Below are positions 16,447-24,900 of a stretch of 64,000 bases of DNA, piece after piece. Position 1 is the stretch's first letter; each line of letters starts with the position of its first letter. The notes beneath the pieces were generated by a model. It searched no databases, was not told the DNA's origin, and saw only the letters and a list, made by a program, of their open reading frames with translations. The translations under genes were made by a program, and so were the position numbers. Source of the stretch: Limimaricola sp. G21655-S1 (GTDB lineage Bacteria > Pseudomonadota > Alphaproteobacteria > Rhodobacterales > Rhodobacteraceae); NCBI RefSeq assembly GCF_027213785.1, contig NZ_JAPWGO010000003.1, positions 1 through 64,000 of the forward strand, in the 5' to 3' direction.

Positions 16447-16477
16447 CCATGTGTACGACGCTTTTGCGGAGGCGGTC

Positions 16478-16930
16478 ATGAACATCGGGGAAGCTGCAAG
16501 GCAGACCGGGATATCGGTCAAGATGCTGCGGTATTACGAGGAAATCGGCCTTGTCCGCCCTGCGCTGCGCACCTACTCCGGCTACCGGGTCTATCAAGAC
16601 AAGGATATCGCCACGTTCCGCTTCGTGCGCCGCGCCCGCGATCTGGGGTTTCAGGTCAAGGAGATCGCGACGCTGCTCGGGCTCTGGCAGGATCAGGCGC
16701 GCTCCAGCGCCGAGGTCAAGGCGGTGGCGCTGGCGCATGTGGCGGACCTGGAAGAGCGCCGCCGGCATCTGGACGACATGATCGAAACGCTGCGCCACCT
16801 CGCCCACAATTGCCACGGCGACGCGCGCCCGGACTGCCCCATTCTGGGGACGCTGGGCGCGGATGACCCTGTAGCGCTGCCCGCGCCCAAAAAAAGTGCC
16901 GTGAGGGCCGGGTTTGCGGCGGCGGTTTGA
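16478..16930 (+). CDS. cueR: CueR-type MerR-family copper regulator
   Basis: The product is 150 residues. The MerR winged-helix N-terminus reads MNIGEAARQTGISVKMLRYY, then EEIGLVRPALRTYSGYRVYQ. A dimerisation helix follows, then the metal loop NCHGDARPDCPIL (about 112-124), where two Cys seven residues apart are the Cu(I) ligands of CueR. It activates promoters with 19-base spacers by distorting the DNA. A matching site lies at 18299 before the copZ-like gene. An upstream in-frame start at 16343 crosses the promoter and was rejected. Confidence 0.9.
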   Translation: MNIGEAARQTGISVKMLRYYEEIGLVRPALRTYSGYRVYQDKDIATFRFVRRARDLGFQVKEIATLLGLWQDQARSSAEVKAVALAHVADLEERRRHLDDMIETLRHLAHNCHGDARPDCPILGTLGADDPVALPAPKKSAVRAGFAAAV

Positions 16931-16939
16931 CGGCTGGTC

Positions 16940-18163
16940 TCAGGCGCTGGGGCAGTGGCGAAACTCCTCGAGCGCCGCGACCGATTTGTTTGTTTTCCCA
17001 AGGACCGGCAGCGCAATCAGCACGGCCACCAGCGGCGTGGAGAACGCCAGCATGAGCGCCGTTTCAGCCCCATAACGTGCCTGCACCAATCCGATGCCAA
17101 AATAGAGCGCTCCGGTCAGCGCGGCGGCGAGGCCGAAGATCATGCCGGAGGCCGCAGCGCTGGTCCCTGGCGCCAGGTTCTGTGCGGCTACTACAAAGAG
17201 CGGCGTCGAAGCGTAGGCCAGCATCCCCGCCAGCACCAACGCAGCCAGAAACGCAGGCTGCGGCGGGGCAAAGAGCAGCACGCTCATCGAGGCCGGTACG
17301 CTTCCCGCCAAGACCAGTGCCAGCAGGACCCGTCGCCGCAAACGCGACACCAGCAGCCCCACGCCGATACCGCCTGCGGCAGAGGCCAGCGAATAGACAC
17401 TGATCATGCGGCCCAGTATCGGGTCCGCCGGACTGAGCCCGTGCCGCTCGGCCAGCAGCAGCGGCAATCCATTCAGCATGGCGCTCGACGGCAGGAAGGC
17501 AAAGGCTGCCGCCAGCGTTAACAGGCCCACCGGTCCAGCGATCAACGACCAGGCGAAGCGCGGCGCAATTCTGGCTACGCGGGATGGCGCGTCATGGGGC
17601 AGCGTCACAAGCGTCACGGCCGCCGCCAGCAGTCCCGGAGCCGCCAAGACCGGCAGCATCCAGCTGCCCGCCCACATCCGTACTGCACCCAGCAACATCG
17701 GACCTGCCGCATAGCCCAGCATTCCGGCTGCACTGAACAGTGCCACCGCCAGTTCCGGCGTCATCCGACCCTGCCGCGCCAGTGTGCTGCCCGAAGGATG
17801 GATCGCCGCCGACCCAAGCCCGGCCAGTGCGGTCAAGGCGTACAGCCAGACCGGGTCCGGTTCCACGGTCAGCAGGCTCATTAGCACAGCGCTGATCAGG
17901 ACGCTCACTGCCGTCACCCTGCGCGCGCCGATCCTGTCGGCCAGAAGACCGAGGACTGGCCCCGGCAAGGAGGCCGAAATGGCGTACGTCGCCACCAATC
18001 CAGCCAGCGCCACCCCATCCAGACCGAGCCGCAAGGCGTAGAGCGGCAGCATTGCAGGCAAGAAGGCTGCGTAAGCGTCATTGGTAGCATGCACCACGGC
18101 GGCGATCACGACCGGCTTGCGCCCAGCAAGCACGGATGGGTGGAAAGCGTTTGAAGTGGTCAT
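16940..18163 (-). CDS. MFS transporter, fosmidomycin-resistance-like
   Basis: The 407-residue inner-membrane protein has about 12 hydrophobic helices. The MFS loop motif is GLLADRIGARRVTAVSVLIS (about residues 75-95), and AAIHPSGSTLARQ in helix 4 is typical of the Fsr subfamily (HP.G..). The substrate cannot be told from sequence. It converges on cueR (9-base gap) and diverges from copZ, so the copper setting may be incidental or it may export a metal chelate. Confidence 0.75.
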   Translation of the reverse strand: MTTSNAFHPSVLAGRKPVVIAAVVHATNDAYAAFLPAMLPLYALRLGLDGVALAGLVATYAISASLPGPVLGLLADRIGARRVTAVSVLISAVLMSLLTVEPDPVWLYALTALAGLGSAAIHPSGSTLARQGRMTPELAVALFSAAGMLGYAAGPMLLGAVRMWAGSWMLPVLAAPGLLAAAVTLVTLPHDAPSRVARIAPRFAWSLIAGPVGLLTLAAAFAFLPSSAMLNGLPLLLAERHGLSPADPILGRMISVYSLASAAGGIGVGLLVSRLRRRVLLALVLAGSVPASMSVLLFAPPQPAFLAALVLAGMLAYASTPLFVVAAQNLAPGTSAAASGMIFGLAAALTGALYFGIGLVQARYGAETALMLAFSTPLVAVLIALPVLGKTNKSVAALEEFRHCPSA

Positions 18164-18298
18164 CGGAAGGTCCCCTGAACATGCGCCTCGAAAGCGTCGA
18201 AAGCGGGTATTTCCATCGGGATGAGGCCTCTCACGCTGTGAGGGTCAACACCCGTGTGCGCCTGTGGCCGAGTGCGAGTTCGGCTGACAAATTCCAGC

Positions 18299-18329
18299 TT
18301 GACCCTCCCATCATAGGAAGCCTCAGCAA
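18299..18329 (+). promoter_or_regulatory. CueR-type promoter of the copper chaperone gene
   Basis: TTGACC at 18299-18304 is followed by a 19-base spacer, CTCCCATCATAGGAAGCCT, containing the CTCC...GGAAG imperfect dyad, and by a weak -10 (CAGCAA). It closely resembles the E. coli copA promoter (TTGACC, TTCC...GGAAGG, 19-base spacer) that CueR activates. Confidence 0.75.
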
Positions 18330-18360
18330 GGGAATTATCCTTCAGCCAACGTAGGCCGAT

Positions 18361-18576
18361 ATGAAATTCCACATCGCCAACATGACCTGTTCCGGCTGCG
18401 CTCGGACCGTCACCGGCATCATCAAGACGCTCGATGCCCGCGCGGTCGTTTCCGCCGATATCGCCAGCCGAACGATCGAGGTGACAACCTCGTCACCCCG
18501 GGCCGAGATCGAGGCGGCGCTCGCTCAAGCCAACTACCCGGCACATTTCATCGCCGGAACCCGTCAAGGAGCATGA
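18361..18576 (+). CDS. CopZ-like copper chaperone (HMA domain)
   Basis: The 71-residue cytosolic protein is one heavy-metal-associated domain with ferredoxin-like fold. MTCSGCARTV (residues 8-17) is the MxCxxC copper site. The rest fits the fold (IIKTLDARAVVSADIASRTI and ALAQANYPA). It should bind Cu(I) and deliver it to CopA, which here lacks its own HMA domain. It is preceded by a CueR-type promoter and followed 1 base later by the wrbA-like gene. Confidence 0.9.
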   Translation: MKFHIANMTCSGCARTVTGIIKTLDARAVVSADIASRTIEVTTSSPRAEIEAALAQANYPAHFIAGTRQGA

Positions 18577-18577
18577 C

Positions 18578-19204
18578 ATGACACGTGTATTGATCCTCTA
18601 TTACTCCAGCTGGGGTCACGTCCGGGCCTTGGCCCAGGCCGAAGCAGAAGGCGCGCGCAGCCTGCCCGGCACCGTCGTCGACATCCGCCGGGTGCCGGAA
18701 CTGGTGCCTGACGCGGTACGCCGGGCCGAAGGCTACGACGACGATCCGACGCCGGTGGCCAATCCTGCTGATCTGGAGGGCTACGACGCCATCATCTTTG
18801 GCACGCCAGCCCGGTTCGGGCTGATGGCGGGCCAGATGAAGGCTTTCTTCGACCGGCTCGGCGGCCTCTGGTCGCGGAATGCGCTGGTCGGCAAGGTGGG
18901 CGCGGTCTTCACCGCGTCCGGCACCCAGCACGGTGGACATGAGGCGGCGCTGTTGTCGACACAGATACCGCTGATGCACCTCGGGATGGTCGTCATCGGG
19001 CTGCCCTACAGCTTCGAAGGCCAGTCCTCGGGCGGTGCCATCATCGGCGGCGCGCCATATGGCGCAGGAACCGTCGCGGGTGGCGAAGGCGAACGAGTGC
19101 CAGGCGAGATCGATTTCGCCGGCGCTCGCTTTCAAGGCGCGCATGTTGCACGGGTCGCGCGGCAGTTGGCAATGGCCGACTTGGGCGTTTCCCAAGCTGC
19201 CTGA
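18578..19204 (+). CDS. wrbA: WrbA-type NAD(P)H:quinone oxidoreductase
   Basis: The 208-residue flavodoxin-fold FMN enzyme reduces quinones by two electrons, avoiding semiquinones, which are worse under copper stress. The FMN phosphate loop is ILYYSSWGHVRALAQAEAEG; IIFGTPARFGLMAGQMKAFF and the TASGTQHGGHEAALLSTQI string are WrbA signatures. The length is typical. It is one base after the copper chaperone gene and should share its CueR-dependent transcript. Confidence 0.92.
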   Translation: MTRVLILYYSSWGHVRALAQAEAEGARSLPGTVVDIRRVPELVPDAVRRAEGYDDDPTPVANPADLEGYDAIIFGTPARFGLMAGQMKAFFDRLGGLWSRNALVGKVGAVFTASGTQHGGHEAALLSTQIPLMHLGMVVIGLPYSFEGQSSGGAIIGGAPYGAGTVAGGEGERVPGEIDFAGARFQGAHVARVARQLAMADLGVSQAA

Positions 19205-19218
19205 GGTCAGGCTGCCGA

Positions 19219-19308
19219 ATGACCCGGGCGGCAGAAGCCTACTGCCCGGACCTTTGCCATTGTCGTGAACACATCGAGCTTTTCGCCATCTTCAAGGCGG
19301 TCGCCTGA
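19219..19308 (+). CDS. Candidate 29-residue Cys/His micropeptide
   Basis: A short ORF 14 bases after wrbA reads MTRAAEAYCPDLCHC followed by REHIELFAIFKAVA. GAGGTCAGG lies upstream. The CPDLCHC cluster followed by a short helix could hold a soft metal, which fits the copper operon. It could also be the tail of a lost gene or chance. Confidence 0.3.
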   Translation: MTRAAEAYCPDLCHCREHIELFAIFKAVA

Positions 19309-19996
19309 AAATCCGGCTAAGCAAGGTCGCAACGACAAGACAAACAGTACCCATGCTTTGATTGAGCGTTTGCTTCTGGAGTGATCGTTTAGCTATTTCG
19401 CGGCGGCAGCGAACGTCCAGAATTCGCTCGGCCCGCTGACTGCTGCGTCGGCGAAGCCGAGGACCATGCACGTGCGGCGAACGTCGGAAAGGTCCGCGAA
19501 GCTGTCGCACGCAAGTTTGCCAACCCGAACCTACTCCGAAGATCGACGGTGACCACCAGCGTCACGCCTGGCCACGCGCTACGCCGAGGGCTCAGCGCGC
19601 GGCCTCTTGTACCAAGCGTTGGGATTATCGAAAGCTGAGACCTGTGCTTGAAGTTGCGGTCGTTCTCGATGAGGAATGGTGGCCTGAAATCCAGCCATTC
19701 ACGAGCGTAGACTTGAGATCTGAAGGCGAAAGACTGAAGCTAACTGATGCATCATAGTGAGAAATATGTGCAATATCAATGGAAAAGAGGTAATGGATTA
19801 CCACGTGCACGACGTGCAGATCACGCGGGAAAGCCCGAACTACCGGATCGGCTGAGGACGCCGGCCTCCCTGAGCATTTCATCTCATCGGGCAATCGAGC
19901 CGGACCCGCTGTTGGGCCCGGCTCTTTGCAATCCGGTAACAATCGAGACGCCACGGGCAAGGCCGCAGGGCGCTTCCTCCCAAGGGAACGGCCTTC
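19309..19996. other. Gene-poor boundary between copper and secretion islands
   Basis: These 688 bp have lower GC and no ORF with recognisable motifs. A possible 20-residue ORF (19793-19855, MDYHVHDVQITRESPNYRIG, preceded by AGAGGTA) ends 42 bases before the terminator at 19897. The rest shows nothing I can support. Confidence 0.45.
19897..19927 (+). terminator. Rho-independent terminator-like hairpin
   Basis: GAGCCGG and CCGGCTC form a perfect 7-bp stem, with further GGG/CCC pairing possible inside, followed by TTT. It lies 42 bases after the 20-codon ORF at 19793-19855, consistent with a short independent transcript. Confidence 0.55.
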
Positions 19997-20524
19997 TCAG
20001 ACCGGGTAGCCCTCCTCGACGACGAGGGTCCAGATCTCGCGGTTGAGTTGTTTCAGCGCCTCGATCGTGTCGCGGATTCTATCGAGCGCGCTGGCGTCGA
20101 TCGCGTCGCTCTGGCCCATCTTGAGGGCATTCTTTCGATCCGCGATCCGCATGGTGATCGTGCGGGCTGCACCGGTTTCGGTGTCGAAGGAATAGATCGA
20201 ATGGCTGTAGCGGTTTCGCAGGGACTGGTGCTTGCGGATCTGCGCCGTGGCCGCGAGGATCCGGCTTCGGGTCGCGTCGGTGATGCCGCCCGATTTGGCG
20301 AGGCGCTCGACGAGGTCGAGCCGTGCCCGCGTGGTGTTCAGTGTCAGGTAGATGATGACGGCGGACTGCTTGGTCGTGCCGGCCAGCCCGGCGATCAGAT
20401 GGATCAGAAGGCTTTCGGTGTTGGTCCAGCTGTAATTCATCCGGCCCACCAGCAGAAGCAGTTGATCGAACGGGCTGAGGCCAGCCTCGGCAGATGTGGA
20501 GGTGCTGGCTTCGCGGGTCGTCAT
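19997..20524 (-). CDS. HEPN-like helical protein of unknown function
   Basis: The 175-residue, soluble, mostly helical protein has no signal. It contains FDQLLLLVGRMNYSWTNTES in the first third and SLRNRYSHSIYSF near residue 105. R-N-x3-H in RNRYSH is the arrangement of HEPN-domain RNases (R-x4-6-H), but the overall match is only suggestive and no MNT antitoxin is nearby. The start overlaps the stop of the LuxR regulator gene (ATGA), so the two are translationally coupled. It may be a regulatory partner of the adjacent secretion locus. Confidence 0.55.
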   Translation of the reverse strand: MTTREASTSTSAEAGLSPFDQLLLLVGRMNYSWTNTESLLIHLIAGLAGTTKQSAVIIYLTLNTTRARLDLVERLAKSGGITDATRSRILAATAQIRKHQSLRNRYSHSIYSFDTETGAARTITMRIADRKNALKMGQSDAIDASALDRIRDTIEALKQLNREIWTLVVEEGYPV

Positions 20525-21267
20525 GACTTGTCAGGTGGAATATCGGCTGCCTCCCCCCGGGCGAGGTACCAGATCGCGGCGCCGGTGCGGTTCGAGACGC
20601 CCAGCTTGTGAATGAGGTGGTGGATATGGAGCTTCACCGTATGCTCGGACAGCCCCAACTCCGCGGCTACGACCTTGTTTTGCTTGCCCTCGGCCAAGAG
20701 CGACAGCACCTCCCATTCCCGGCGCGTCAGGTCCGATCCGACCAGTTCCGCGCTTTCCTCGGGAGCGTCAAGTGGCACGTGTTGTCCATTTTCCAACAGC
20801 ACTTTCAGCACGGCCTCGGGGACGAGGATCTCGCCGCAGAGCAGCAGGCGCATCATCGCCAGAAGCACGTCGATCCGAACGTTGAGCGGTAGGAGCCCGA
20901 GCCGTGGCGGCTCGGCCTGGTTCAACCCCTTCAGCAGAAGGTCTCGATCCGGGACACGCCCCCCATAGGCCAGAACCAGCATATCGGTTCCTGCAGCCTC
21001 GGCGGCGGCGAGTACCTCGTCGCGGGTCGTCACCCTCTGAGCGTCGATCAGCATGAGCCGCGGGTTGCCGCGCTCGTCACGAAGCTTGGAAATGGTGGCG
21101 AGGTTGTCGGTGCGCATGAAGTCGATGCTGTCGAATTCCGCCGCGAGTGTCTTTAACAAATCTTCGGGAAAGCAGAACTCGCTCCCAAGAATAGGAATGG
21201 ACGTGCGGCCTCGGGGATTGGCTTCTGTCAGATCCTGAACCTGAAATATTCTTTCACGATTTAACAT
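20521..21267 (-). CDS. CsgD/VpsT-like LuxR-family regulator
   Basis: The 248-residue protein has an N-terminal degenerate receiver-like domain (PRLMLIDAQR, then GTDMLVLAYGG) lacking the usual acidic pocket. The C-terminal LuxR helix-turn-helix (about 182-240) includes LTRREWEVLSLLAEGKQNKV, then LGLSEHTVKLHIHHLIHKLG and VSNRTGAAIWYL. The VSNRTGAAIWY end and degenerate receiver recall CsgD and VpsT, master regulators of biofilm matrix genes. It is divergent from the giant repeat-protein gene across a long intergenic region and probably controls it. Confidence 0.72.
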   Translation of the reverse strand: MLNRERIFQVQDLTEANPRGRTSIPILGSEFCFPEDLLKTLAAEFDSIDFMRTDNLATISKLRDERGNPRLMLIDAQRVTTRDEVLAAAEAAGTDMLVLAYGGRVPDRDLLLKGLNQAEPPRLGLLPLNVRIDVLLAMMRLLLCGEILVPEAVLKVLLENGQHVPLDAPEESAELVGSDLTRREWEVLSLLAEGKQNKVVAAELGLSEHTVKLHIHHLIHKLGVSNRTGAAIWYLARGEAADIPPDKS

Positions 21268-21915
21268 AAATCACCCGATAAAATTGGACTGACACGACTT
21301 CGATATCGGTGTGCCTGAACAATACGGCCAATGGCAGGGCTAACCCATATACCGATCGGTTAGGTGCAAGAACTGCCGAGTAGATGGTTCCTCCGGCGCG
21401 TGTGAACGCAAGGGCGAAGGAGCCGAAAGCGAATGCCTTAACAGAGCATTACGACCGGAGCGATGACTGTTTCTACAGTCTTGCCCAAATCGGCATCTCA
21501 CGCAAATTCTTGATCACGTTTTGTTGAAAATTGTAAAGATCCGGAACTTTTCGTGAATGTGTCCCTACGCTATCCCCCATTCGGCCAGATTGGTATTAGT
21601 ACCATTTTCCGGGCTGATAGAATTCTGCATCCTGCGCAACATTTGGGCGTCGGCTGCAACCGGTCGTAGCAGGCGTATGCGCTTCGCGATGAGGCGGAAA
21701 CTGTATACCGCGTCTTCCGGTATCTCCTGCGGCTGGCGAAGCTGCTCGTTTCGCAAGGGAGGTTAATTCGTGCCGCCGATCAGGCGGAGTTTTCTCGCAT
21801 TCGGAATGTAGATTCGGAATGCTCATCGATTCCAAATCACTGACATGCCATCGCAGATCACCGCTTTTGAAATGACTGGCGGTGCGGCGATAGCTTTTTG
21901 TCCGGAGACAGGACC
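21268..21915. promoter_or_regulatory. Long divergent regulatory region of the secretion locus
   Basis: The region is relatively AT-rich, 648 bp, without a gene. Visible elements are TAACC-N12-GGTTA with an internal palindrome ACCGATCGGT (21341-21362), TGGTA-TTAG-TACCA (21591-21604), and two direct copies of ATTCGGAATG 13 bases apart (21799-21808, 21812-21821). GGAG lies 11 bases before the downstream ATG. The size and repeats suggest complex control. Confidence 0.55.
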
Positions 21916-24900
21916 ATGGCTACACGCAACAACAACATGATCATCGGCTGGGGCGACGGTACCGCCCCGCAGGGGGAGGCCGTCGAGACGGCCGAAGCCG
22001 CATCGGCCGCGGAAACCACAAGCAAGGAAGTGCACTACGGGAAAGGAAAGGGGGATCACGACAGGGGCGACAAGGACCATGACGGGCACCATGCCGGCAA
22101 GTCCTACAACGTCAACAAGAACCAGAACGAGAACGAGAACCACGACAGCAACGTGAATCGAAACCACAACGAGAACGAGGCATCGGCGCGTAGCAAGGCC
22201 GAGGCGAATGCGGATAGCGACAACAGCAACGTCAACGAAAACACGAACGACTCCGACGTGGATGTCGACGTGAGGGTCGACGTGGGCGTGGGCCTCGACC
22301 TCGAAGGCGCCGGCCACGAGGACAATGACCTCGCCGATATCGACATCGACCATTCGGAGATCGGGAACATCCTCACCGCGAAGGGTGATATCGACTACAA
22401 CCCCGGCGATGATTTCGATCTCGAGAACATCCTGAACCACTCGCTCAACGGGGAGGGCAACGACGCCGGCTTCCTCAACGTGCTCAGCAACGATCTCGAT
22501 GACAACGACATGCTGTCGGACGTGCATCTGTCGAATGACGGCACGTTCGAGCAGAACGGCAGCGCCCATGGCGGAACCGCGCATGCCGAAGAGGGCATCG
22601 AGGCCGGGAGCGAAGGCGGCAAGGGCGGCGACGACGCCTACTCCACGGGGGGCAATGGCGAAGGAGGTCAAGCCGGTGATGCCAACGCGGATGCCGAAGG
22701 TGGCAGAAGCGGCGATACCGGCGATACCACGGCCACTGGCGGCAATGGTGGCGACAGCGGTTATGCCTATGCGCAAGGCCACGACACCATAAGCGGCAAG
22801 ATCGACACGCAGTCCGACGCCCTGGGCGGTCGCGGCGGCGATAACGACTCGACCAACGACTCGACCGCCGACAACACCATTGATCAGAAGGCCGATGGCG
22901 AGGGCGGCGACAGCGGTAGCGTCGATACCGAGAGCCATGTCGATTCCCAAAGCGACGCCCAGGCGACCTCCGATGACGATGGCGGCGATGGCGGCGATGG
23001 CGATGCCTGGGCTCACCAGTATTCCGACGGTTCGGTCTGGAGCGACAACGCAGCCGATGGCGGGACCGGCGGAACAGCCGATAGCGAGGGCAACGGCACC
23101 GGTACGGCCGATAGCACCTCAACCGCCGAGGCCGATGGTGGGCGCGGCGGTGACATCGATGGCGATGTCGATGTGCATGGTGACAGCGCGACCGACAGCG
23201 ACGCCTCCGGGGATGGTGGCGATGGTGGCGAAGCCACGACCGACGCCACCGGACATGCCGACGGCGAAACGACGGCCGATGCAAACGCCGAAGGTGCCGA
23301 AAGCGGCTATGTCGATACCCATGTAGACGGCACGGCGGATGCCCACGCCGATGGCGATGGCGATGGCGGTGACGGTGGCTATATCGACGGTCAGGTCGAC
23401 GCCGCCGCGGATGGCACCACTGATGGCGATGCCGATAGCCGTGCCGGCAATAGCGGCGATAACGACCAGGATGCCGCCGGTACCGGCCAGTCGGAGGCCT
23501 ATGCCGATGCCACGCATGATACGGGTGACGGTGGTGACGGATATGGCGACGCCGATGGCACCGTTGATGCCGCTGCCTATGGCGATGCCGATGCCGGCGA
23601 TGCCGGATACATCGACGGCGACGTCGAGGGCGACAGCGACGCCCGGACCCAGGGTACGGCCGAAGCCGGCGACGGCGAGGGCGGGGACACCGACAACGAT
23701 GCCGACAGCGATGCAGATGGCGCAGCCACATCCGATGCCGCTTCGACGGCGGGCGCCGCAGGCAATGCCGACGGTACCGGCTACGGCAAAGGCGAGGGCG
23801 GTGAGGCCTACAACACGGTAGACCAAAGCGCCGACGGCTCCGGGGATACCGCCCCGATGGCGCGGGCCACCGGAGATCCGGCCGATGCTAGTGCCGACAA
23901 CGCACGTGGAAGCGCCGGCGGAACCAATACCGGCGATGCCGGCCCGGCCAATGCGAACGGCACCGGCGATGGCCCGGGCACTGGCGGCACCAGCACAGGC
24001 GGCGCCTCCGATGCTACGGCAGGCATGGCCGGTAGCGATGTCTCCGGCGATGCCCGCAGCGATGGCGATGGCGGAGATGGACCTGGCGGCGACGCTACCA
24101 ATACCGACAGCGCCATGGCCAGCACCGGCAACTCGACCGACTCAGAGTCGGGCGATGGCGGCGCGGCGGATGCTGCGCATATGGCCGAGGCCCGAGGCGA
24201 CGCGGCCACCGACAACGACGGTGGCGCTGGCGGCGCATCCATGGGTGACGGCGGAACCTCGGCCAGTGACGGCTCCGGCGATGCGCGGAACGACGCCGTG
24301 TCCGGAGATGTCGCGGGCGGCCCGGCCTCGGCCGATAACGATGCCATGGCCGATGCCATGGGCAGCATCGACTCCGACAGCGGCGATGGCGGCGGTGGTT
24401 CCACCGACAACGACGCCATGGCCGACAACCGCTCCAGCTCCGACGGCAATGCCAGCGGTGCCGGTGGTGCGGGCACGCTCACGACCGGCATGGTGTCGGG
24501 AGTCGTTTCCGGTGATGCGGCAGCGGACGGCGCTGGCGGCATGGGCGGGGCCGGTCACGCCGAGACCGATGACGACGCGGAGGTGAACGGTACCGGCTCG
24601 ACGGACTCCGAGAGTGGCTACGGCGGCGACGCCGCTGCCAGCAACGATGCCGACGCGACCGGCAGCGGTACCGGCGGCAGCACCGCAACGGGCGGCAATG
24701 CGGACGCTGCGGCGACCAGCGACGCTTCCGGCATGGCCGATGGCCGTGCCGAAGCGGACGGGACCGGCGGCGCCGGAGGCGCGACCAACTCGGATACCGA
24801 CGCCACTTCCGACAGCATGGCCGACGGCTATGCCGACGGCACCAGCGGCTATGGCGGGATGTCGGATCTCGCCGCCGAAGCGCTGGCGGAGTCGATGGCC

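Larger units (their letters stand above)
15938..16477. other. 540-bp intergenic region with an orphan terminator
   Basis: The region is lower in GC than its neighbours. Besides the terminator at 16103 and the promoter at 16416 it holds a short frame ending at about 16273 (TTEIKAKTIEKRRWLHRQSA) that looks like the tail of some protein, but I cannot name it. The mix suggests old insertions. Confidence 0.4.

Noticed and set aside
19997-20524. Toxin of a HEPN/MNT toxin-antitoxin pair
   Set aside because: No nucleotidyltransferase-like partner; the coupled gene is a LuxR regulator.
22744-23667. CRISPR-like or other non-coding tandem repeat
   Set aside because: The units are diverged at the DNA level, in frame, and coding; no fixed repeat with variable spacers.
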